Counted from the stretch's first letter, positions 15,575 through 23,371 are shown. The stretch: DNA of 23,643 bases from JBFISM01 sp041608535 (GCA_041608535.1 JBFISM010000044.1:1-23643); one strand, 5' to 3'. Program-made: numbers and translations. Notes: generated by a model from the sequence alone, not told the origin.

Positions 15575-16510
15575 TCATACGCCGATGGCCTCGGCGTAGC
15601 GGCGAAGACCGTCGGTCAGATCCGGCGGCTCCCAGTTGAACGCCGTCTTGAAGGCCTCCGGCGAGATGACCGTCGGCCGGTGCGGGTTGCCGTCGATCAC
15701 CGTCTCGGCGGATTCGTCGATCGTCAGGTCGAACACCTGGGACACCGCATCGACCACCTCGCCAAACGGTCGCGGGTTGCCCGACGACAGGTTGAACGGA
15801 CGGCTACCCATCTCGGCGTTGAAAAACTGGTGAGAGGCGGCGGCGACATCGTCGACATAGATCCAGTCGCACTTGGCATCGCGCCCCTCGATCCGCACCG
15901 GTGTCCCGGTGGTGGCCGCATCGACGAGCAGCTTGATCTCGGTGACGAAGGGCCTCGTGCCGCGGAACTCCTCCGCCGGCCCATACATTGAAGTGGGGCG
16001 AACGGCTCCGGCGTCGATGCCGTACATCTCGGCATACCGCCACGTCATTATCTCGGCGGCGAGCTTTGCCGACCCGTACAGCGAGAAGCCTCCGTCGGCA
16101 TCGGCCTCGTGCAGCACGGTGTCAGTGAACTGGTCGTAGACCCCGCCAGAGGAGATGAAGAGGAACTTGTCGATCCCGGTTTCCTGGGCGAAGTCGAGCG
16201 AGTTGAGCGTTCCGAGGAGGTTGACGCCGACCAGTCGCGTCGGCTGCTCCTTCATCTGGTCGAGAGTCGGGGTCAGTGCGGCTGCTTGGACGATGCCGTC
16301 CACGTTCCCGATCACATCTGTGGTCCACTGGTCGGGGTCACCAACATCGAGCTGGATGTACGTCACCGAGTCAGTCGGCGTATCCGAACGGGGAGCGAAC
16401 TCGGACGGCGCCATGATGTCGGCGGCTAGGACGTCGTCGCCGCCGAGGGCGAACTGCCGTACCAACGCCCTCCCGAAGAATCCGCCCGCACCGGTGATCA
16501 GTACTCGCAT
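15575..16510 (-). CDS. NAD-dependent epimerase/dehydratase (extended SDR)
   Basis: 311 residues from ATG 16510, chosen because GGAGG lies five bases upstream and the protein then begins directly with the Rossmann strand 'MRVLITGAGGFFG'. A longer in-frame start at 16594 adds a sequence unlike the family. Extended short-chain dehydrogenase with TGxxGxxG (residues 6-13), Ser121 and the catalytic pair Tyr145/Lys149 ('YGSAK'), followed by 'RPTSMYGP' typical of sugar-nucleotide epimerases and dehydratases such as GalE and uronate dehydrogenases. First gene of the seven-gene operon. In a catabolic setting it may act on a sugar or uronic acid rather than in polysaccharide synthesis; this is inference. 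Confidence 0.9.
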   Translation of the reverse strand: MRVLITGAGGFFGRALVRQFALGGDDVLAADIMAPSEFAPRSDTPTDSVTYIQLDVGDPDQWTTDVIGNVDGIVQAAALTPTLDQMKEQPTRLVGVNLLGTLNSLDFAQETGIDKFLFISSGGVYDQFTDTVLHEADADGGFSLYGSAKLAAEIMTWRYAEMYGIDAGAVRPTSMYGPAEEFRGTRPFVTEIKLLVDAATTGTPVRIEGRDAKCDWIYVDDVAAASHQFFNAEMGSRPFNLSSGNPRPFGEVVDAVSQVFDLTIDESAETVIDGNPHRPTVISPEAFKTAFNWEPPDLTDGLRRYAEAIGV

Positions 16511-16614
16511 CCACACCTCCCGTCGCCAAGACCACCGGGCCCACACGCAGAAGGCGGGAATCGGTGCCCCATCCGCGCCAGCAGCTCTCCCCAAGCGCGA
16601 AGACCAGGTCGTGG

Positions 16615-16644
16615 ATCGTACCTACGGGTATTTCAGGCTGTCAA
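16615..16644 (-). promoter_or_regulatory. Promoter of the minus-strand operon
   Basis: Read on the minus strand: -35 TTGACA (bases 16644-16639), an 18-base spacer, then -10 TACGAT (16620-16615). Both boxes match housekeeping sigma consensus well. The expected transcript start is near 16608, giving a leader of about 100 bases before ATG 16510. The -35 box is one arm of operator B, so a bound regulator would block polymerase. Confidence 0.6.
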
Positions 16645-16653
16645 CAGCCGACA
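16639..16653 (-). promoter_or_regulatory. Operator B (TGTCAAC-A-GCCGACA)
   Basis: An inverted repeat in the divergent region between the epimerase and cysteine hydrolase genes. Its reverse complement, TGTCGGC-T-GTTGACA, differs from operator D (23233-23247) only at the central base. It includes the -35 hexamer of the minus-strand operon. Confidence 0.65.
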
Positions 16654-16724
16654 GAGTGACCAACAGATCCGCTGTAGCAGCAGCGAGTTGGCCCCACCCG
16701 ACGGGCGGAAGCCGGACTGTCTAT

Positions 16725-16739
16725 TGTTGTCTGTCGACA
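16725..16739 (+). promoter_or_regulatory. Operator C (TGTTGTC-T-GTCGACA)
   Basis: A weaker member of the same palindrome family; the right half matches 6 of 7 positions, the left 4 of 7. It also contains the perfect 10-base dyad CTGTCGACAG (16731-16740). Centred 86 bases from operator B and ending 29 bases before the ATG at 16769. TATTGT at 16722-16727 could serve as a -10 box, which would put the transcript start inside the site. Confidence 0.45.
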
Positions 16740-16768
16740 GCGCGTACGGCCGATGTCGGAGGATTCAC

Positions 16769-17446
16769 ATGGCTCACGACCCGTTCTACGACCTGTTCCC
16801 CCGCCGCGAGGATCCGCCCTTGGTGGCAGGCAAGGTCGCGTCGATCACCATCGACATGCAGTACCTCGACGCCCACCGCGACGGCTGGGTGGGACGCATC
16901 GCCAAGAATGCCAACCGGGAGGCATTGCTCGAACCGAGATGGTCGGCGATCGACAAGACGTTGCCGAAGATCCGAGCGGTCCAGGATGCGTTCCGGGCTG
17001 CCGGCCAAGAGGTGATCCACGTCCGTGTCGCCTACCGCACCGAGGACGGTCGAGACGCCGGGGTGGCGTACATGCCCACGTCGGATTTGGAACCGGTGGA
17101 TCGAGATGCACGGGACGACGACCTGTTGCCAGAAGTCGCTGCCGAGGGCGACGAGATGACTTTCTCCAAAACCTCGGCGAGCATGTTCAGCTCGACGGAG
17201 ATCGAGAAGGTGTTGCGCAGGATGGGAATCCAACACCTCGTGATCACCGGTATCGTGACCGACGGCTGTGTGGAGCTCTCGGCACGGGACGCTTCGGACC
17301 GCGGATTCCAAGTGACCCTCGTCGAAGACGGCTGCTCGGCCTCCACCCCGGAGGCGCATGACGACGCCATCGCGCGTATGACCGACGGCGGATTCATCGC
17401 GGCGCGGAGCGCCGACGATGTCATCGCCGAGGTCGGCAGGCTGTGA
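16769..17446 (+). CDS. Isochorismatase-like cysteine hydrolase (amidase)
   Basis: 225 residues from ATG 16769, with GGAGG (16758-16762) at ideal spacing. An upstream in-frame TTG at 16688 would place operator C inside the coding region and is rejected. The catalytic triad of the isochorismatase/nicotinamidase superfamily is complete: Asp29 ('ITIDMQ'), Lys134 ('FSKTSAS') and Cys167 ('VTDGCVE'). The family includes N-carbamoylsarcosine amidase, ureidoacrylate amidohydrolase, nicotinamidase and true isochorismatase. With a hydantoinase-like enzyme in the divergent operon, an N-carbamoyl or ureido amidase is the most attractive reading (inference). Its last four bases (GTGA) overlap the start of the next gene, so the two are translationally coupled. 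Confidence 0.92.
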   Translation: MAHDPFYDLFPRREDPPLVAGKVASITIDMQYLDAHRDGWVGRIAKNANREALLEPRWSAIDKTLPKIRAVQDAFRAAGQEVIHVRVAYRTEDGRDAGVAYMPTSDLEPVDRDARDDDLLPEVAAEGDEMTFSKTSASMFSSTEIEKVLRRMGIQHLVITGIVTDGCVELSARDASDRGFQVTLVEDGCSASTPEAHDDAIARMTDGGFIAARSADDVIAEVGRL

Positions 17447-18603
17447 CCGCCGCTCCGCTCAGCCACATCTCCAGTCCCGAGGAGCGAGCACGCCGCTATA
17501 CCGCGCTGCGGTCGGCGATGGAGAACGCCGGTCTCGATGCGCTCGTCGTGTGCAGCCGCGGCGACGAGTTCATGCGCGGCCGCGTGCAGTACGTGAGCGA
17601 CGTCTTCCAATGGGCCGGGTGGGGCATGGTGGTACTACCCCGCGATGGTGAGCCGACCTTCATCTCCGACCCGCTGTGGGGCCTGGCCCGGCCACCCCTC
17701 GTCAACTGGATCCAAGACCTGCGCACGACACAGACGCCAGGCGTCGAGATCAGCCACATCCTGTCGGACCACGGCATCTCCGGTGGCAACGTCGGCATTG
17801 CCGGTCTCGCCGACATCACAACCGCGGCGCACCACCAGGAGATGGTTACGTCATCGCCAGACGCCACGTTCAGCGATGCCACCGATCTCTTCGACGATGT
17901 GCGCGCCATCAAGAGCGAGGAGGAGATCGCCAACCTCTACGAGACGTCGGCAATCCTGCGCCGTGTGTTCCGGGCACTCGAAGCTGAGATACGGCCCGGC
18001 GTATCGGAGCACGACGTGCTGGGTGAGGCGCACCGGCTGGTCAGGCAGTTCGGATGTCTCGACGGCATCGCCCAGATGGCGCGGACTCCGTTCACTGCGT
18101 ACACGTTCGGGACGGACGGGATCATCGAGGAAGACGACGTGATCGCCATCGACCTCGAATGGGGCGGGCCCTCCGGCTACTGGGTCGAGCTACGGCGGGT
18201 ATACAGCTTCCGGCCGCCCAACGACCAGCAACAGCGTTACTGGGATTCGCGGGTGGAATCGTTCGCTGCCTGTGTCGATGCAATGCGCGTCGGCAGTGAG
18301 TCGACCGCGGTCCTCGATGCCATGAACGAGGTATACACCAGATACGGCCAAACGGCTGAAGGCGTCGTCAACTACACCGCCCACGGCATCGGCCTCGACT
18401 CACTCGAGCCACCATGGGTGCCGGGGAAAGACCGCATCCTCGAAGAGAACATGGTCATCAACCTGCATTGCGGGATCCGCTTGGATCCGGAGGAGATGCT
18501 TGCGGTCGGCGGCGTCACGGTGTCCGACAACGTGCTGGTCACGGCGGACGGTCCGGTACGCATGACCGATCAACACGACGAATGGATCGTGCTCGAGCCA
18601 TGA
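17443..18603 (+). CDS. M24 peptidase/creatinase-family hydrolase (copy 2)
   Basis: 386 residues; GTG start overlapping the previous stop as GTGA. Paralogue of the 6811-7974 product, alignable without gaps over the first ~345 residues and about 63% identical overall by hand count. It shares the same altered ligand set: Asp237, Glu249, His314, His342 and, at the fifth position, Ser361 ('VSDN'). The conserved blocks 'CSRGDEF', 'GRVQYVSD' and 'GGPSGYWVELRRVYSF' are identical in the two copies, so a shared fold and a similar chemistry are likely, while differences at residues 81-140 and 281-300 may reflect substrate choice. It lies between the cysteine hydrolase and the alcohol dehydrogenase with overlapping start and stop codons on both sides, so it belongs to one operon with them. 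Substrate unknown. Confidence 0.9.
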   Translation: MTAAPLSHISSPEERARRYTALRSAMENAGLDALVVCSRGDEFMRGRVQYVSDVFQWAGWGMVVLPRDGEPTFISDPLWGLARPPLVNWIQDLRTTQTPGVEISHILSDHGISGGNVGIAGLADITTAAHHQEMVTSSPDATFSDATDLFDDVRAIKSEEEIANLYETSAILRRVFRALEAEIRPGVSEHDVLGEAHRLVRQFGCLDGIAQMARTPFTAYTFGTDGIIEEDDVIAIDLEWGGPSGYWVELRRVYSFRPPNDQQQRYWDSRVESFAACVDAMRVGSESTAVLDAMNEVYTRYGQTAEGVVNYTAHGIGLDSLEPPWVPGKDRILEENMVINLHCGIRLDPEEMLAVGGVTVSDNVLVTADGPVRMTDQHDEWIVLEP

Positions 18604-19706
18604 GCCAGCGCTACGAGACGACGGCAGCCATCTTGGCGGCGCCGGGTCGTCTTGCGATCGAACGGATCACATTCCAGGGCCCCGGCCCCGGTCAAATCCT
18701 CCTCCGCATGGTGGCAGCGGGGGTGTGCCACACCGACATGCACTTCCACGACAGCCCAGATGGGCGTGGCAACGAGTTCCCCATGATCCTCGGCCACGAG
18801 GGGTCGGGCATCGTCGAGGCGGTGGGCGAGGGCGTGACGCATCTGCAAGCCGGGGATCAGGCTGCGGTCGGCTGCCGGGTCCCCTGCGGGGTGTGCTCCA
18901 TGTGCCGCCGCGGCGACACGAGACGGTGCCGGGCCTCGTCGCCACAGGCGCCGGACATCACACTGGTGGGGGACGGCACCGCGGTCAACACCCCGATCGG
19001 GATCGGGCTCTTCGCCGAGCTCATCCCGGTCGACGCCGCAGCCGCGGTGCGCATCGATCCCGTGATCCCCGTCGACAAGGTGGGAGTGCTCGGCTGCGCC
19101 GTGATGACCGGCACGGGCGCCGTGCTCCATGCGGCGCAGGTGTGGCCGGGCGCTGCGGTGGCCGTGATCGGATGCGGCGGCATAGGGCTGGCCGCGGTCC
19201 AGGGTGCCGCGGCGGCCAACGCCGACAAGGTGATCGCCGTCGACGTGACCGAGCAGAAGCTCGAGTGGGCGAAGAAGCTGGGGGCGACCCACACCATCGA
19301 CGCATCGACTGAGGACGTGGTGGAGGAAGCACGGCAGATCACCGACGGGGACGGTGTCGACTTCTCCTTCGAAGCTGTTGGCAAACCGGCGTGCGTCGAG
19401 CAGGCGATGGCAATGCTCGCCTACGGCGGCACGGCGACAATCATCGGGGTGCCACCGCCTGGCGCTGCAGTCTCCATCCCGGTTGGCGGGCCGGAGGGCA
19501 TGTTCAGCCGCACGACGACGCTCACGGTCACGCACGGGGGCGACGGGCTGCCCGCCTTCGATCTGCCACTGTTCGCCCAGATGTATCGCGACGGTAAGCT
19601 CGACCTCGACACCATGATCACCCACGAGGTCCCCCTCGACCGAATGGAGGAGGGCTTCGACCACATGCGAGCCGCCGACGCCATCCGCACCATCGTCCGG
19701 TTTTGA
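18600..19706 (+). CDS. Zinc-dependent alcohol dehydrogenase
   Basis: 368 residues from ATG 18600, overlapping the previous stop as ATGA. Medium-chain dehydrogenase of the class III/mycothiol-dependent type. Catalytic zinc ligands are Cys43 ('GVCHTD'), His66 ('LGHEGSG') and Cys166 ('LGCAV'); the structural zinc site is Cys96, Cys99, Cys102 and Cys110. NAD is bound by 'GCGGIG' (191-196), followed by an acidic residue at the end of the next strand ('AVDVTE'), which favours NAD over NADP. It oxidises an alcohol to an aldehyde or the reverse in the cytoplasm. Third gene of the coupled plus-strand operon; its 3' end is 29 bases from the convergent DegT-type gene. Substrate unknown. Confidence 0.93.
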   Translation: MSQRYETTAAILAAPGRLAIERITFQGPGPGQILLRMVAAGVCHTDMHFHDSPDGRGNEFPMILGHEGSGIVEAVGEGVTHLQAGDQAAVGCRVPCGVCSMCRRGDTRRCRASSPQAPDITLVGDGTAVNTPIGIGLFAELIPVDAAAAVRIDPVIPVDKVGVLGCAVMTGTGAVLHAAQVWPGAAVAVIGCGGIGLAAVQGAAAANADKVIAVDVTEQKLEWAKKLGATHTIDASTEDVVEEARQITDGDGVDFSFEAVGKPACVEQAMAMLAYGGTATIIGVPPPGAAVSIPVGGPEGMFSRTTTLTVTHGGDGLPAFDLPLFAQMYRDGKLDLDTMITHEVPLDRMEEGFDHMRAADAIRTIVRF

Positions 19707-19735
19707 GGCGCGCCATCCCGATGCAGGGGGACCGC

Positions 19736-20890
19736 TCACCGGCTCCCGGCGAACTCCAGGACTGCCGTGGCGACCTCCTCCACCTGCGCCGGCTCGATCT
19801 GGGGATACACCGGCAGCGCCACCATGCGGTCGGCCGCAGCTTCGGCATTGCGGAACGAGCCGCGGGGCGCACCCAGCTTGGCGTAGGCCGGCTGAAGATG
19901 AAGCAGCGGGTTGTAGTAGAGCCGGGTGGCAATGCCCCGATCGGCGAGGAACCGCCGTGCCTCGTCGCGGTCGTCCAGCATGACGTTGTAGGCGAAGTAC
20001 ACATGGCGAGTGCCGGGCACCGCGACTGGGGTCTCCACGTCGCCATCGGCGAGCAGCTCATCGTAGAGCGCCGCCGCACGGCGGCGCCCCTCGATGCGCT
20101 CGTCGAGGCTCGGCAGCTTGGCTCTGAGAACGGCCGCCTGGATCTCGTCGAGCCGCTCGTTGTGGCCCTCCTCCAAGACGGTGAATCCGTCACCACCGAG
20201 GAGGTTGCCCGGGTCGAGGCTCACCCCGGCCGCGTGCCCGTAGTTGCGCAAGACCCGAACCCGCTCTGCGATGTCGGCGTCTTCGGTGATGACCATGCCA
20301 CCTGCTCCGGCGCCACCGAGCACCTTGCCCGGGGCCAGGCTCACACATCCGATCTTCCCAAACGTGCCGACCTTGCGACCGTCGATCTCTGCCCCGACGG
20401 CGAGGGCCGCATCCTCGACGACCACCGCCCCGCGAGCTTCAGCAATCCGTCGGATCTCTTCCATCTCCGCCGGCTGACCAAAGAGATGGACCGGCATCAC
20501 GACGCGGGTGCGGTCGGTCATTGCCTCGTCCACCAGCGCCGGATCCATGTTGAAGGTGCGGGGATCGGTGTCGACGAGACGGATCGTGCCGCCGGCATGA
20601 CTGACGGCAGACGTCGTCGGCGTATCGGTGTTAGGAACCGTCAGCACCTCGTCGCCGGGCTCGAGATCGAGGGCCGTGAGCGCCAGGAGCAGCGCAGCCG
20701 TCCCCGAGGCCACGCCGACGGCGTGCGACGATCCGCAGTAGGCAGCAAACTCGCTCTCGAAGGCTTCGAGCTCGGGGCCGAGAACGTACGAGCCCCGCGT
20801 GAAAACGCGGTCGACGGCGGCTCGAATCGGCTCAGCCAACGCCTCGTACTCGGCTACCGGATCGGCCATCGGCACGCTCACGATCGCCAT
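19736..20890 (-). CDS. DegT/DnrJ/EryC1-family PLP aminotransferase
   Basis: 384 residues from ATG 20890. This start gives the typical family opening ('MADPVAEYEAL', then 'GSYVLGPELEAFE'). The frame remains open to 20968, but that would overlap the divergent hydrolase gene; ATG 20869 is a second possibility. The pyridoxal phosphate lysine is Lys189 ('LAPGKVLGG') and the cofactor-binding Asp160 is in 'VVEDAALA'; the usual glutamine two residues after the alanine pair is leucine here. 'ASGTAAL' (61-67) binds phosphate. These enzymes mostly transaminate keto-sugar nucleotides. Here it stands alone on the minus strand inside a catabolic island, so an amino-sugar or other keto substrate is possible. 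No signal for the palindromic operator was found in its 52-base upstream gap. Confidence 0.88.
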   Translation of the reverse strand: MAIVSVPMADPVAEYEALAEPIRAAVDRVFTRGSYVLGPELEAFESEFAAYCGSSHAVGVASGTAALLLALTALDLEPGDEVLTVPNTDTPTTSAVSHAGGTIRLVDTDPRTFNMDPALVDEAMTDRTRVVMPVHLFGQPAEMEEIRRIAEARGAVVVEDAALAVGAEIDGRKVGTFGKIGCVSLAPGKVLGGAGAGGMVITEDADIAERVRVLRNYGHAAGVSLDPGNLLGGDGFTVLEEGHNERLDEIQAAVLRAKLPSLDERIEGRRRAAALYDELLADGDVETPVAVPGTRHVYFAYNVMLDDRDEARRFLADRGIATRLYYNPLLHLQPAYAKLGAPRGSFRNAEAAADRMVALPVYPQIEPAQVEEVATAVLEFAGSR

Positions 20891-20942
20891 TTGTACCAGA
20901 TCGAGCTCGTCGACGGCCGAGCACGCACCTGAGAGGAGCGCC

Positions 20943-21755
20943 ATGAAACTCGAGCGAGAAGGTGTCAACCTCTTCTACGACGAGGCTGGGTCCGGAGAGC
21001 AGACGATGGTCCTCATCCACGGAGCGTTTGCCGACCGCACCAGCTTCACCGAGCAGTTCGACCATTTTGCGAAACGACGGCGCGTCATCGCCGTCGAGTT
21101 GCGTGGCCACGGAGACAGCGACAAGCCGCCCGGGCCCTATTCGATCGAGGGTTTCGCGGACGACGTCGCCTGGATGTGCCGCCGGCTCGAAGCGCACGAC
21201 CCCGTACTGGTCGGCCACAGTCTCGGCGGCCTCGTCGCCGTCGAAGTCTCTGGCCGCCAAGGCATCGGCGGCTCGGTGGCCACGCTCGACTCGCCCAGTC
21301 TCATCCCGGGGTGGTCGGACAGGAACCCCGGCAGGTACGACGCGGCGATGCGGGGACCCGATTTCCGTGCGACCTTGCGCAGCTTTCTGGCGTCGGCATA
21401 CCTGCCATTCGACGACCCGGAGAAGGCGGCGGCGGGCCTCGACCGCATCGATCGGGTACCAGAGCATGTCGTGTTGGCAACGTGGAATGCGTTGATGGTG
21501 TGGGACCCGACACCGGCGCTCGAAGCACTGGAGACCCCGTTCCTCTACCTCGACCATGGGCAGCCCGACGTTGACATCGAAGCGATCCGTCGCCTGTGCC
21601 CCCAGGTGGTGTATGGCCAGACGGTGGGTGCCGGGCATCGGGCGCTGCAGGTGGTGCCGGACCAGGTCAATGCGATGCTGGAGCGGTTCATGCAACATGC
21701 CGACGAGCTCGCCGAGTTCATGCGAGCAACGGCCGGCGGCTACAAATACGGGTAG
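20943..21755 (+). CDS. Alpha/beta-fold hydrolase
   Basis: 270 residues from ATG 20943 (AGGAG five bases upstream); the longer frame from 20799 lacks family character and overlaps the divergent gene. The oxyanion-hole 'IHGAF' is at residues 25-29, the nucleophile elbow 'GHSLGG' has Ser93, and His232 ('GAGHRAL') is the catalytic histidine. The acid is one of the aspartates near 204-211 ('LDHGQPDVD'). No signal peptide, so cytoplasmic. Family members hydrolyse esters, lactones, amides or C-C bonds; which applies here cannot be told. The next gene begins 16 bases downstream and is probably co-transcribed. Confidence 0.9.
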   Translation: MKLEREGVNLFYDEAGSGEQTMVLIHGAFADRTSFTEQFDHFAKRRRVIAVELRGHGDSDKPPGPYSIEGFADDVAWMCRRLEAHDPVLVGHSLGGLVAVEVSGRQGIGGSVATLDSPSLIPGWSDRNPGRYDAAMRGPDFRATLRSFLASAYLPFDDPEKAAAGLDRIDRVPEHVVLATWNALMVWDPTPALEALETPFLYLDHGQPDVDIEAIRRLCPQVVYGQTVGAGHRALQVVPDQVNAMLERFMQHADELAEFMRATAGGYKYG

Positions 21756-21770
21756 CCAGCGGAGGACACC

Positions 21771-23195
21771 ATGGAACCACCCGACCCGAATGACAAGTTC
21801 GTGGGCATCCAGGTCAGCCCGATCAGCTTCATCGACGAGGGCGTCGATGACATGCTGGAAACGTTGCAACATCGCGTCGGTGTCAACGTGTTGATGCTCG
21901 GCACCGTTTCCTGGCTCGGCCTCAAAGTGGGACGCAGCATCAACCACGAGCTGGACGGTTGGCCCGACCACGGCGTCACCGAGCCCATCGAGTTGCGGGG
22001 CGGGGCGTACTTCGAGCCCCACGCGGAATACTACGGCAACACCACCATCAGGGGCTTTCGCAGCAGCGACCCGGCGCTCGAGGGAGTCGACATCCTCGAC
22101 CTGGTGATCCCCGCAGCCCGCAAGCGCGGGATGAAGGTGATGCCAGAGCTGATGGAGCCGCTCTTCAAGTATGCCGGACACGGATCGGCGAACAACGTCG
22201 ATATTCCCAACCTGCCCAACACGCTCGAGGTGGACCTCTTGGGCAGGCACGGCCCAGAGCCGTGCACCAACAACCCGAACTATCGGCTGTGGTGGCACGC
22301 CATGGTGGAGGACCAGTGCCGCAGCTACGACATCGACGGGTTGATGTGGTGCAACGAGCGGCGTAGCCCGCTCGATCTGATGATCCAGGGCTCGGCGCCG
22401 GCCTGCTTCTGCGAGCACTGCCGCGGGCATGCCCTGCAGCGGGGCATCGATATCGAGCGCGTGCGCAACAGCTTCTTCGAGGTGTTCGACTACTTCCAAC
22501 GAGCCCGAGCGGGCGAGGAGTTCGTCGACGGCTCCTTGATCGAGTTCCTCAGGGTGCTGCTGCGCCACCCGGAGATCCTCGTCTGGGAACGCTTCTGGCT
22601 GGAGCGCAGCAAGGACCTCGACCGCGAGCTCTACGGCATCGTGAAGTGGTGCAACGCCGACCTCGAGTTCGGGCTCAACGTGTGGAACCGAAACCACTTC
22701 AACCCCATCCGCAAGGCGCAGTGGCCCTGGCTGGAGCAGACCCGCTACAGCGACTGGGTCAAGCCCATCACCTACCAGCACCAGTCGGGCGGCATCTACA
22801 CCAAGGAGATGATTTGGTTTCACGAGAGCATATTGCGCGAGGTCGCCCCGCAGGAGGTGACCCCGATCATGTATCGATTCCTCGGGCTGGACGAGGCACC
22901 ATGGGACGACCTCGTGTCGACGGGGCTCGATCCGGACACGTACGTGTTCGGCCAGTGCGCCGATGCAGTGCGTGGTGTCGATGGACGGGTACCGGTGTAC
23001 ATGGGTCTCGGCGTCGATGCCCCGAGGACGAGCCCGGACCAGGCGATGTCGACACCGGACATCACTTATCGAAGCGTGCTCGCCACCTATCGGGCTGGCG
23101 GTCGGGGCGTCATCTTCGCCCCCAACTACGCCAGCATGAAGCTGTCCAACCTCGACGGCGCAGCCGCCGCGCTCGAAGAGCTCGGGCTCAAGTAG
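21771..23195 (+). CDS. Putative TIM-barrel (glycosidase-like) protein of unknown function
   Basis: 474 residues from ATG 21771, with GGAGG five bases upstream. No signal peptide or membrane segment. Alternating strand/helix pattern and phrases such as 'DIDGLMWCNERRSP' (~187-200) and 'CFCEHC' (212-217) resemble uncharacterised GH10/GH42-type barrels in which an acidic residue follows a strand (Glu196 here) and a cysteine cluster lies nearby. Cys212, Cys214 and Cys217 with a further cysteine at 165 could bind a metal. Aromatic residues are abundant ('WNRNHF', 'WPWLEQTRYSDW'), as in sugar-binding clefts. It lies 16 bases after the alpha/beta hydrolase gene, in the same operon, and is followed by operator D. 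The barrel is inference from pattern, not a firm family match. Confidence 0.75.
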   Translation: MEPPDPNDKFVGIQVSPISFIDEGVDDMLETLQHRVGVNVLMLGTVSWLGLKVGRSINHELDGWPDHGVTEPIELRGGAYFEPHAEYYGNTTIRGFRSSDPALEGVDILDLVIPAARKRGMKVMPELMEPLFKYAGHGSANNVDIPNLPNTLEVDLLGRHGPEPCTNNPNYRLWWHAMVEDQCRSYDIDGLMWCNERRSPLDLMIQGSAPACFCEHCRGHALQRGIDIERVRNSFFEVFDYFQRARAGEEFVDGSLIEFLRVLLRHPEILVWERFWLERSKDLDRELYGIVKWCNADLEFGLNVWNRNHFNPIRKAQWPWLEQTRYSDWVKPITYQHQSGGIYTKEMIWFHESILREVAPQEVTPIMYRFLGLDEAPWDDLVSTGLDPDTYVFGQCADAVRGVDGRVPVYMGLGVDAPRTSPDQAMSTPDITYRSVLATYRAGGRGVIFAPNYASMKLSNLDGAAAALEELGLK

Positions 23196-23232
23196 CCCGG
23201 GCGGTGCACTGTCTGACACGTCGGCACCAGGC

Positions 23233-23247
23233 TGTCGGCAGTTGACA
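23233..23247 (+). promoter_or_regulatory. Operator D (TGTCGGC-A-GTTGACA) over a promoter
   Basis: Inverted repeat in the 188-base gap before the lipoprotein gene, identical to the reverse complement of operator B apart from the central base. Its right arm contains TTGACA (23242-23247), followed by a 17-base spacer and AAGAAT (23265-23270), a moderate -10. A shorter related dyad, TGTCTGACA, lies at 23210-23218. Confidence 0.6.
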
Positions 23248-23288
23248 TGCCCGTCCTACGACGGAAGAATCGGTCAATCAGGGAGGAC

Positions 23289-23371
23289 ACGGTCTCTCGC
23301 ATTCCGGAGGACCGTTGCGCGGCGCTGAGACTTGCGCCGCCCCAAGGAGCGCACGATCGAACGCCCGATCG
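23289..23371 (+). promoter_or_regulatory. Leader with three successive hairpins
   Basis: ACGGTC (23289-23294) pairs with GACCGT (23310-23315); GCGGCGC (23319-23325) with GCGCCGC (23334-23340); CGATCG (23354-23359) with CGATCG (23366-23371). The last stem abuts the GGAGGAG ribosome binding site of the lipoprotein gene. No known riboswitch class was recognised. Confidence 0.35.

Noticed and set aside
16688..16768. TTG-initiated N-terminal extension of the cysteine hydrolase.
   Set aside because: The ATG at 16769 has a GGAGG at proper spacing, and the extension would make operator C coding sequence.
21569..21575. Another GTTGACA half-site.
   Set aside because: It is inside the alpha/beta hydrolase coding region and has no inverted partner at the right distance.
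20832..23219. A very long minus-strand open frame (about 795 codons) opposite the hydrolase and barrel genes.
   Set aside because: It is antisense to two well-supported genes with ribosome binding sites, has His/Val/Glu-rich composition without a recognisable domain, and is explained by GC-rich third positions.
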